64,000 nucleotides of DNA from Pseudarthrobacter sp. (GTDB taxonomy: Bacteria > Actinomycetota > Actinomycetes > Actinomycetales > Micrococcaceae). The stretch is taken from assembly GCA_031178005.1 (NCBI GenBank), contig JAPSJV010000003.1, forward strand, positions 62,001 through 126,000, in the 5' to 3' direction. The notes beneath the pieces are model-generated. The model did no database searches. It saw only the letters and a list, made by a program, of their open reading frames with translations, and had not been told where the DNA came from. The position numbers and the translations under genes are program-made. This document shows, one piece after another, positions 18,319-25,375 of the stretch; position 1 is the stretch's first letter, and each line of letters opens with the position of its first letter.

Positions 18319-19536
18319 GTGGTAATTAGGGCAAGCGCGGGAATTTCAGACCAGAAACGTCCTTCAGCCCCGGATTTGGGGCTGCTTTCGGGGCGGAAGC
18401 ATGCGCTCGACGGGCTCCGCACCGTGGCCGTGGCAGGCGTCTTCTTCTTTCATACGGCAACGGAACTCCTGCCCGGTGGATTCATCGGCGTCGATGTTTT
18501 CTTCACACTCAGCGGCTTTGTCATCACCCTGCTGATCATGAAGGAGCGGCTGGCCACCGGCCGGCTGCGGCTGGGTGTTTTTTATGCCAAACGCCTGGCC
18601 CGGCTGTGGCCGGCACTCCTGGCAGTGTGTGCCGTGATCCTCGCCGTCGGATTCATCTTTCCGGGCTCCGGATGGGGAGGTCAGGCGGGCTTTGTCCTGC
18701 CCGCGGCCACGTATGTGATGAACCTTGCCCGCTTCGACGTGTTCGGCGAGTCGATCACCGGGGGGACCCTCGGGCCCACCTGGACTCTCGCGGTGGAGGA
18801 GCAGTTTTATCTGGTGTGGCCGCTGCTCCTGCTGGTAATGCTGCGCTTCTGGCGTGTCCGGACTGTTGCCTGGGCTACTGCCGCCCTGGCCCTGGCCTTC
18901 CTGGTGGAACGGTTCCTGCTTGTTATGGCCGGCGCGCCACTGAACCGCCTGTACAACGGGCCGGACACCAGGGCCGATGAGTTGCTGATCGGGTGCGCGT
19001 TGGCCCTGCTGTTTACCAATATCCGCCGGGGTTCCACGCTCCACGGTGCCCTTCAGTCCGCTGCACGGTGGGCTTCGCCCGGCGCTGCGCTCACCCTGGC
19101 GGCAGCCCTGTTCCTGCTGGAGGAACCGCATGCTCGCAGTCCCTGGTTCACGGTCTTTTGGGCAGTCGGCCCTACCGTGCTTTCCCTGTTGTCTGCGGCG
19201 CTGATCGGCTCGCTTGTGCTGCAGCCCGCCGGCTTCATGGCACGGTTCCTCAGCCACCCCTGGCTTGCCGGACCCGGCCGGGACCTGTCCTACGGGATGT
19301 ACCTCTGGCACATCCCTGCGTACCTGCTGCTGATGCCTCTGATCCCGCAGCTGCCGCTCCGCGTCGCGTTGACTGCCACCCTGACCGTGCTGCTGTCCTA
19401 CGCCTCCTTCCGCTTGGTGGAGCGGCCACTCCGCGGCTGGGCAAGCAAAAGGCTGGAGGCCAAAGATGTTCGCCCAGCCCGCGAGAACATCCCGGAACGG
19501 GACCTGGTTTCCGCGGGGGCGGCACCTGGACGCTGA
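18319..19536 (+). CDS. Membrane acyltransferase 3 (OafA/NolL-type)
   Basis: About 405 residues from GTG 18319; TTG 18265 in the same frame is an alternative and neither has a good Shine-Dalgarno. Acyltransferase-3 fold with about ten membrane helices: 'HALDGLRTVAVAGVFFFH' with the catalytic His region, 'GGFIGVDVFFTLSGFVIT', 'YAKRLARLWPAL', 'GPTWTLAVEEQFYLVWPLL', and 'FRLVERPLR' near the end. It lacks the C-terminal SGNH domain of the longer family members. Such proteins acylate sugars of cell-surface polymers. Confidence 0.87.
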   Translation: MVIRASAGISDQKRPSAPDLGLLSGRKHALDGLRTVAVAGVFFFHTATELLPGGFIGVDVFFTLSGFVITLLIMKERLATGRLRLGVFYAKRLARLWPALLAVCAVILAVGFIFPGSGWGGQAGFVLPAATYVMNLARFDVFGESITGGTLGPTWTLAVEEQFYLVWPLLLLVMLRFWRVRTVAWATAALALAFLVERFLLVMAGAPLNRLYNGPDTRADELLIGCALALLFTNIRRGSTLHGALQSAARWASPGAALTLAAALFLLEEPHARSPWFTVFWAVGPTVLSLLSAALIGSLVLQPAGFMARFLSHPWLAGPGRDLSYGMYLWHIPAYLLLMPLIPQLPLRVALTATLTVLLSYASFRLVERPLRGWASKRLEAKDVRPARENIPERDLVSAGAAPGR

Positions 19537-19543
19537 GGCGTGA

Positions 19544-21133
19544 CTAGCCCGCCGTCGTCTGGGCACTGCCTTCCTCCACAAACCGGGCCGTGAGCTCGCG
19601 TTTGAGGATCTTGCCGCTGGGACCGGTGGGAAAGGCAGTGACGATCTCGACGATGCGCGGGTACTTATATGCGGCAAGTTCGGCGGCGGCGTAGTCGCGG
19701 AGTTCTTCCGGCGTCGCTGTGCTTCCCGGATTAAGGACGACGGCGGCAGCCACCTCCTGCCCATGCGTCTGATGCGGAACGCCATAGACGGCAACGCTCA
19801 GGACGGCTTCGTGGCGGCTGAGGACTTCCTCCACCTCCCGCGGGTACACGTTGTAGCCGTTGCGGATGATCATTTCCTTCTTGCGGTCCAGGATCCGCAG
19901 GTACCCGTCCTCGTCCTTGATGCCCAGGTCCCCGGTCCGGAACCAGCCGTCCACCATGGCCTCGGCGGTGGCTTCCGGTCGGTTGAGGTACCCGGTGAAC
20001 AGGTTGTGGCCCCTGATGACGAGCTCGCCGAGTTCACCTGCCGGCAGCAGCTCAATGGCGTCTGCGATTTCAGGCCGGGCCACCTCCACCTGGACGCCCC
20101 AGATTGCCTGGCCGATGGTGCCCGGCCTGGGGGTTTTGCCAACGTGGTTGAAGGTGGCCACCGGCGATGTCTCGGTGAGCCCGTAGCCCTCGTAGATGTC
20201 CACCCCGAATGCGGCTTTGAAGCGGTCCATGATGGCCACCGGCAGGGACGCTCCGCCGGATATGCAGTAACGGAGGGCACCGGCAGTGCCCGGCTTGTTC
20301 GCGGCGGCTTCCAGCAGGGCGATGTACATGGTGGGTACGCCAAAGAAGACGTTGATGTTGTGGCGGGACAATGCGTCCAGGGCCGCCTCTCCCGTGAACC
20401 GGGGCAGCATCACGATCGTGGCCCCGGCCCGGAGGCCGGCGTTCAGCACGCATGTCTGGCCGAACGTGTGGAACATGGGCAGGCCGCCGAACACCACATC
20501 GCCGTGCCGCAGGTCGAAGGTGCTGGTGAGCAGGGTGCTGGTCTGCTCCACCAGTGCGAAGTGGCTGCCCAGGGCGCCCTTGGGCTGGCCAGTGGTTCCG
20601 GAGGTATAGAGGATCGTGGCAGTTGACGACGGCGGAACCGGCAGCCAGGTGCTGACCGGAATGGCAGCAGCTGCCTCGGCCTCCAGCCGCGCCACGCCTT
20701 CGGTTCCTTCCGGAACCAGGACGGTGACGACGTCGACCCCTGCCGTTGCGGCACCTTTGGCGCCTTCCTCAAGCAGGGGAGCGGCGCATACCAGAAGCTG
20801 GGCGCCGCTGTCCCGCAGCATGTAGTCGATTTCCCGGCCCTTCAGCAGCGCGTGAAGCGGAACCACCACGGCCCCCAGGGACAGGACGGCGTAATAGACG
20901 CGGGCGAAGTCTGCGACGTTTGGCATCAGCAGCGCCACCCGGCTGCCCTCGGTGATCCCGCGGTCCCGCAATGCACCGGCATAGGAACGGGTCTGCTCCC
21001 ATAGGTCGCGGTAGGTCACCTCCTGGTCGCCCACGATCAAGGCCGTGGACTCCGGAAAGCGGCCGGCGGATTCGGCCAGGATGGCGGCCACGGAGATCAT
21101 GCCAAAGCCCTCAGTTTGCTGTGCTGACGTCAT
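19544..21133 (-). CDS. Long-chain fatty acid-CoA ligase (AMP-forming)
   Basis: 529 residues, ATG 21133 after AAAGGA. ANL-superfamily motifs: P-loop-like 'ILYTSGTTGQPKGAL', 'GYGLTETSPVATF', 'GWFRTGDLGIKDEDGYLRI', and the C-terminal 'GPSGKILKREL' with the catalytic Lys. It activates carboxylic acids to acyl-CoA at the cost of ATP. Third gene of an operon with thiolase and acyl-CoA dehydrogenase, so it probably activates the substrate of that beta-oxidation set; chain length cannot be read. Confidence 0.9.
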   Translation of the reverse strand: MTSAQQTEGFGMISVAAILAESAGRFPESTALIVGDQEVTYRDLWEQTRSYAGALRDRGITEGSRVALLMPNVADFARVYYAVLSLGAVVVPLHALLKGREIDYMLRDSGAQLLVCAAPLLEEGAKGAATAGVDVVTVLVPEGTEGVARLEAEAAAAIPVSTWLPVPPSSTATILYTSGTTGQPKGALGSHFALVEQTSTLLTSTFDLRHGDVVFGGLPMFHTFGQTCVLNAGLRAGATIVMLPRFTGEAALDALSRHNINVFFGVPTMYIALLEAAANKPGTAGALRYCISGGASLPVAIMDRFKAAFGVDIYEGYGLTETSPVATFNHVGKTPRPGTIGQAIWGVQVEVARPEIADAIELLPAGELGELVIRGHNLFTGYLNRPEATAEAMVDGWFRTGDLGIKDEDGYLRILDRKKEMIIRNGYNVYPREVEEVLSRHEAVLSVAVYGVPHQTHGQEVAAAVVLNPGSTATPEELRDYAAAELAAYKYPRIVEIVTAFPTGPSGKILKRELTARFVEEGSAQTTAG

Positions 21134-21167
21134 GTCGGTTCCTTTGCTGGCGGGGACGGGGGGAAGA

Positions 21168-22364
21168 TCAGGCGGTGAGGATCAGGGCATCGCCCTGGCC
21201 GCCGCCGCCACACAGGGCAACAACGCCGGTTCCGTGCCCGAGGCGGCTCAGGGCGAGGGCCTGGTGCAATACCAGCCGGGCACCTGAGGCGCCCACGGGG
21301 TGGCCCAGTGCGATGGCGCCGCCCTCTGCATTGATGGCTTCCGGGTCAACGCCCAAGTCCGCGGCTGACTGGATCAACACGGAGGCGAACGCCTCGTTGA
21401 TTTCGATCAGGTCCAGGTCCGTCACGCTCAGGCCCTGCAGCTTGAGCGCACGTTCAATGGCAAGGGAGGGCTGTGAATGCAGCGACCCGTCCGGCCCGGC
21501 CGTCTGGCCATGCGAGCCGATTTCCGCGATCCACTCGAGTCCCGCGGCCTGTGCGGCGGCCTTGCTGGCAATCACGACGGCGGCAGCGCCGTCAGACAGC
21601 GGCGAGGAAGAGCCTGCGGTGATGGTGGCTGAGGCGTCCTTGGAGAAGGCGGGCTTGAGAGCAGCCAGGCCTTCCGCCGTCGTGCCCGGCCGGATGCCTT
21701 CGTCTGCATCCAGGGTGAGCGCGGGACCCTTCCGCTGCGGAACCTCCAGGGGCGCGATTTCCTCGGCAAGGATACCTGCCGCCTGCGCAGCTTCTGCCCG
21801 CTGGTGCGACCTGGCCGCGACCGCGTCCTGGGCCTCCCGGCTGATGCCGCGTTTGGCGTTGCCGCCGTCCGTGGCAGAGCCCATCAGTTCCCCGGACATC
21901 GGATCCTGAAGTCCGTCGAAATTCAGGGAATCCAGGAGCGGGGTATCGCCGATGGCCACACCTCCCCGGAGCCTGGGCAGGAGGTGCGGCGCGTTGGTCA
22001 TGGATTCCTGGCCGGCGGCGACGATGAAGTCAGCTTCCCCCGCGCGGATCATCCGGGCCGCATCAATCACTGCAGTCAGCCCGGACAGGCAGAGCTTGTT
22101 CACCGTCACCGTCGGCACGTCCCAACCGATTCCGGCCTTGAGGGCCGCTTGGCGTGCGGGACCCTGGCCTGCGCCGGCCTGGATGACCTGGCCCATGATG
22201 ACGGCCTGGACCTGCTCGGGAGAAACCCCTGACCGCAACAGTGCGTGGCGGATGGCGTGGGCACCAAGGTCGCTGGAACTGAAGCCGGACAAGCCGCCGC
22301 GGAAACGGCCAAAGGGTGTGCGGGCGCCGCCCAGGATGACGGGGGTGAGAGCGTCGTTGCTCAT
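21168..22364 (-). CDS. Acetyl-CoA C-acyltransferase (thiolase)
   Basis: 398 residues, usual length. Catalytic Cys in 'VNKLCLSGLTAVIDAARMI', C-terminal 'GGAIALGHPVGASGARLVL' with catalytic His and 'VVALCGGGGQGDALIL' with the second Cys. Thiolases cleave or form 3-ketoacyl-CoA. AAAGGA-type site precedes the ATG. Lies between acyl-CoA dehydrogenase and CoA ligase. Both degradative (FadA) and biosynthetic (AtoB) specificity are possible; context favours degradation. Confidence 0.9.
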   Translation of the reverse strand: MSNDALTPVILGGARTPFGRFRGGLSGFSSSDLGAHAIRHALLRSGVSPEQVQAVIMGQVIQAGAGQGPARQAALKAGIGWDVPTVTVNKLCLSGLTAVIDAARMIRAGEADFIVAAGQESMTNAPHLLPRLRGGVAIGDTPLLDSLNFDGLQDPMSGELMGSATDGGNAKRGISREAQDAVAARSHQRAEAAQAAGILAEEIAPLEVPQRKGPALTLDADEGIRPGTTAEGLAALKPAFSKDASATITAGSSSPLSDGAAAVVIASKAAAQAAGLEWIAEIGSHGQTAGPDGSLHSQPSLAIERALKLQGLSVTDLDLIEINEAFASVLIQSAADLGVDPEAINAEGGAIALGHPVGASGARLVLHQALALSRLGHGTGVVALCGGGGQGDALILTA

Positions 22365-22407
22365 GGGAAGGTTCCTTTTCGGGTGGGAGTTTTTGGTGTG
22401 CGCCGGT

Positions 22408-23640
22408 TCAGGCGAAGGCTGAGATACCGGTGATGGAGCGGCCGATGATGAGGGCCTGGATGGTTTCCGTTCCTTCGTAGGTGTGCAGCCCCTCCAGATC
22501 GGCCATGTGACGGGCTACACGGTTCTGTACCAGGATGCCGTTGCCGCCCAGCAGGTCCCGGGCGTTCGCAGCAATGGCGCGGGCGGTCCGGGTACATGTG
22601 TATTTGGCCAGCGACGCCTGCTCCGGCAAAAGGTTCCCGTCCTGGTCCAAACGGGTCATCTGGAGGACCATCAGCTGAATGGTGGCGAGCCCACTCTGCA
22701 TGCGCGCCAGCCGTTCCTGGATGATCTGGGATGCGGCAAGGGGCCTGCCGAACTGCCGGCGCTGCGCTGCGTATTGGACAGCGGTTTCGTAGCAGGCTGT
22801 GGCATGCCCGACGGCGGCCCAGGCAACTCCCAGCCGGGTTGCCAGCAATACCCGCGATGCGTCCTTGAAGCTTGTGGCGCCGGGCAGTTGGTTTTCAGTG
22901 GGAACAAAGACGTCCTCCAGCCTGATGTGTGCCTGCCAGATGGCACGCAGGGAAGTTTTTCCTTCGATGGTGGTGGCCGAGTAGCCGGGGGAATCCTGCG
23001 GCACCAGGAAACCCTGTACCTTGCCGTCGGAGCCGCGTGCCCAAACAACGGCCACACCGCCGATCGAGCCGTTGCCGATCCACTTCTTCTCGCCGTTGAG
23101 GAGGAATCCGCCATCAACCGGGGTGGCAGTGGTTTCCAGGCCCACCGAATCGGACCCATGAGCGGGTTCGGTGAGGGCGAAGGCGCCGAATTCCGTGCCC
23201 CGGGCCAGGGGTTCCAGCCAGCGTTCCTTCTGCGCGGCGGAGCCGCAGTAGCTGATGGAACGCATGGCCAGGCCGCCCTGTACCGCGATGACGGTGCCCA
23301 TGGAGCCGTCACCCCGGCTGATTTCCATGGTGATCAGGCCGGCCGCGAGCGGGCTCATGGGCGGGAGGCCCCGGACGTCCAGGCCATCGCGCAGGAGATC
23401 CAGTTCGCCCATGCGCCGCACCAGGTGCAGGGGATATTCGGCCCGTTCCCAATGGCCGGCAATAACGCCAAGAAGTTCGTTCTGGACAAATGCCCGGGCC
23501 CGCTGCCAGTGAGCCAGGTCTTCAGCGGGGATGGCGGAGAAGGCGCCGGCGGGATCGGTGTTGACCGGGCCGGTCAGCTCATAGGCAGGCTCCTGGGTTC
23601 CGATCGGGAACACGGGAGCAGAGGGGGACGACGTTGTCAT
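22408..23640 (-). CDS. Acyl-CoA dehydrogenase (glutaryl-CoA dehydrogenase-like subgroup)
   Basis: 410 residues. FAD-dependent acyl-CoA dehydrogenase signatures 'FGAFALTEPAHGSDSVGLET', 'KKWIGNGSIGGVAVVWAR', and C-terminal 'ANARDLLGGNGILVQNRVAR' plus 'YEGTETIQALIIGRSITG'. The sequence 'YEGT' with its Glu suits the glutaryl-CoA/short-chain group, but I cannot assign the substrate. First gene of the operon; its start is 39 bp from a large inverted repeat that likely binds the TetR encoded just upstream. Confidence 0.88.
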   Translation of the reverse strand: MTTSSPSAPVFPIGTQEPAYELTGPVNTDPAGAFSAIPAEDLAHWQRARAFVQNELLGVIAGHWERAEYPLHLVRRMGELDLLRDGLDVRGLPPMSPLAAGLITMEISRGDGSMGTVIAVQGGLAMRSISYCGSAAQKERWLEPLARGTEFGAFALTEPAHGSDSVGLETTATPVDGGFLLNGEKKWIGNGSIGGVAVVWARGSDGKVQGFLVPQDSPGYSATTIEGKTSLRAIWQAHIRLEDVFVPTENQLPGATSFKDASRVLLATRLGVAWAAVGHATACYETAVQYAAQRRQFGRPLAASQIIQERLARMQSGLATIQLMVLQMTRLDQDGNLLPEQASLAKYTCTRTARAIAANARDLLGGNGILVQNRVARHMADLEGLHTYEGTETIQALIIGRSITGISAFA

Positions 23641-23679
23641 GATGGGACCTGTCCTTGATGTGGAATATCCCTAGACTGC

Positions 23680-23716
23680 TTGAAACTCAGTTCCATGTCA
23701 AGGAATTGAGTTTCAA
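23680..23716 (-). promoter_or_regulatory. TetR-type operator with embedded -35 for the acyl-CoA operon
   Basis: TTGAAACTCA (23680-23689) and TGAGTTTCAA (23707-23716) are perfect 10-bp arms. Inside them TTCC and GGAA extend the symmetry to 14 of 15 positions. The exact centre on the minus strand reads TTGACA (23696-23701), a consensus -35 box. There is no T run, which argues against a simple terminator for the TetR gene ending at 23728. Confidence 0.72.
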
Positions 23717-23727
23717 AACTTCCTGGA

Positions 23728-24408
23728 CTACGGGAGCGCCGCTTCGATGGCCTGCAGAATCTCGGCGCGCGATGCCGCGGGCGGAAGCGTGGCCACCAGC
23801 ACTGAGGGGGCGGTGCGCTTCTCCGGGGTCCCGGAGAAGTAAGGCGCCAAAGACTTCACCAGCACGTGCAGTTCCCTCTCCAGCGTTGGCAGAAGATCAG
23901 CTTCAGGCTCACGGAACCACTGCCGGAGAAAAGCGTTATGGACGGCGACGACGGCGGCAGCTGCCGCCACAATCCGGTAGGTCTTCTCGCCGGGGTTCTC
24001 CACGGTGGCCGTCAGGTGATCGCGAAAGAGCCGTTCGTAGCGGTGCGAGCTCACCAGTTCGCGGTCGCGCAGGAAGGGTTCCTGCTGGAGCAGCCGGTGC
24101 CGGGCCATGGACGTTTCGCGGTGCTCAACGTGGTGCCGGAACACCAGCAGTGCCGCATCGGCGATGGCGGGCAGCGGATCGCGGGCGGAGTGCCGAAGGA
24201 ATTCCGCCACTTTCCCGAGAATGTAGTCGTGGTCAGCGAAAACCACGTCCTCCTTGGAGCCAAACCGCCGGAAGAAGGTGCTGCGGCTGATCCCGGAGGC
24301 TGCGGCGAGGTCATCCACCGTGATGGCGTCATACCCTTCGCGGATCATCAGGTTGATGGCCAGGAGTGCGGGATCTGGGGCGGCTGCGGCGTCGGAGGGG
24401 ATGGGCAT
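23728..24408 (-). CDS. TetR-family regulator of the fatty-acid operon
   Basis: 226 residues from ATG 24408 (weak ribosome site; longer in-frame starts are possible). TetR N-terminal HTH 'YDAITVDDLAAASGISRSTFFRRFGSKEDVV', here spanning residues ~22-52, followed by an all-helical ligand domain. The gene precedes the acyl-CoA dehydrogenase operon on the same strand, with the inverted repeat 23680-23716 between them, so it most likely represses that operon until an acyl-CoA or similar ligand binds. Confidence 0.85.
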   Translation of the reverse strand: MPIPSDAAAAPDPALLAINLMIREGYDAITVDDLAAASGISRSTFFRRFGSKEDVVFADHDYILGKVAEFLRHSARDPLPAIADAALLVFRHHVEHRETSMARHRLLQQEPFLRDRELVSSHRYERLFRDHLTATVENPGEKTYRIVAAAAAVVAVHNAFLRQWFREPEADLLPTLERELHVLVKSLAPYFSGTPEKRTAPSVLVATLPPAASRAEILQAIEAALP

Positions 24409-24436
24409 GCTGGCGAATCTAGCACGGCCCGGCTGA

Positions 24437-25207
24437 TCAGGCTTGGCTGCGGAGGATATCGGCCACGGAGGGCCGTTTGAGCGGCAGGGGCGCCATCTCC
24501 AGGTCCACAGGCGCGCCGCCCAGCAAGGCAAGGCATCGCCGGTGGAAATACCGCAGCATCAGGGTGGTGTCCGGACCTGACCGGAACAGGACCAGCATCT
24601 GCGGAGCCTTGAAACAGGCGGCGGCGCTGGCAGCGGAAACCAGCCCGTTCAGTTCATGGCCGATGCGCGCGGCGGTGGGCCAGCCGGGCTCCGTCCACGG
24701 TCCGGAGATGCCGGGCGGGAATCTGAGCACGGCGGTTGAGTACTGGTCCTGCGTGCTGGGCACCGCATAGACGGTGCGCAGCAATTCCTCGATGTGCTGC
24801 ACCGTCCGCAACCCGGTAACCGGGTCCGTGCAGGCAAGCGGTTCGGCTTTTTCCGAGGCCTCTACCCAACCCTGGGCCGCTGCCTGCAGGGAGCCCAGAT
24901 CCAGCGGCCGGCCGGTGGCCTGGAGGAAGCAGTTCCAGTCCGCCATGGTCTCTGCGACGCCTACGCCCTGGTAGAAACGGGCTGCGCCCAGTTCACGGGC
25001 CGCCTCATCAAGGGACTCCCCCGTGGTAGCTCCGGCCGTAACCGTGAGGTTCACCTGCGGGATCTCCCAATCGCCGGCATCCCGCCAGCCGGCATGAAGG
25101 CTGAGCTCAGCCCAGGCCTGCAGGATCTGCGCTCTCCCCGAAGAGGGTCCTTCGAGTAGAGAGTCCAAACGCCGGCCAGGCCGGTGTAGGAGACGCAAGG
25201 GTTTCAT
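24437..25207 (-). CDS. Protein with degenerate GGDEF-like domain, divergent from the sigma factor
   Basis: 256 residues from ATG 25207 (poor Shine-Dalgarno; TTG 25285 in the same frame is an alternative, but it would run across the inverted motif at 25233-25243). The C-terminal half begins 'CTDPVTGLRTVQHIEELLRT' (residue ~126), which mirrors the D-x-L-T-G-L start of GGDEF domains. Where the GG(D/E)EF loop should be, only 'LFRSGPDTT' is seen, so cyclase activity is not expected. The N-terminal ~120 residues are unrecognised and lack a signal or membrane helix. Head-to-head with the sigma-factor gene. Confidence 0.6.
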   Translation of the reverse strand: MKPLRLLHRPGRRLDSLLEGPSSGRAQILQAWAELSLHAGWRDAGDWEIPQVNLTVTAGATTGESLDEAARELGAARFYQGVGVAETMADWNCFLQATGRPLDLGSLQAAAQGWVEASEKAEPLACTDPVTGLRTVQHIEELLRTVYAVPSTQDQYSTAVLRFPPGISGPWTEPGWPTAARIGHELNGLVSAASAAACFKAPQMLVLFRSGPDTTLMLRYFHRRCLALLGGAPVDLEMAPLPLKRPSVADILRSQA

Positions 25208-25232
25208 ATGGGTTTTGTGTCGCCACGCTTCA

Positions 25233-25300
25233 GTTCGTGACGCCAATACGGAACCTGATTTCCCACTTTTTAAATTATTCGACAAATCCGCGTCACGAAC
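25233..25300. promoter_or_regulatory. Mirrored 11-bp motif flanking the sigma/GGDEF-like divergent promoter
   Basis: GCGTCACGAAC occurs at 25290-25300 on the plus strand, pointing to the sigma gene, and at 25233-25243 on the minus strand, pointing to the GGDEF-like gene. The 46-bp spacer is AT-rich. A shorter form, GCGTCACGA, occurs at 27175-27183 before the next gene. The outward orientation suggests -35-type elements of two divergent promoters or paired operator half-sites. Confidence 0.5.
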
Positions 25301-25375
25301 CCCAACTTTGGGCCACCCTTAGTAAGGAGCACGTGGAATTTTGTTATTGGGGGCAGTTCGGCAGTGAGGCATGAA

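Noticed and set aside
18364..19794. 476-residue minus-strand open frame
   Set aside because: Antisense to the acyltransferase and CoA ligase; Gln/Arg/Gly-rich low-complexity translation without a domain.
22483..23658. 391-residue plus-strand frame
   Set aside because: Shadow of the acyl-CoA dehydrogenase gene, no motif.
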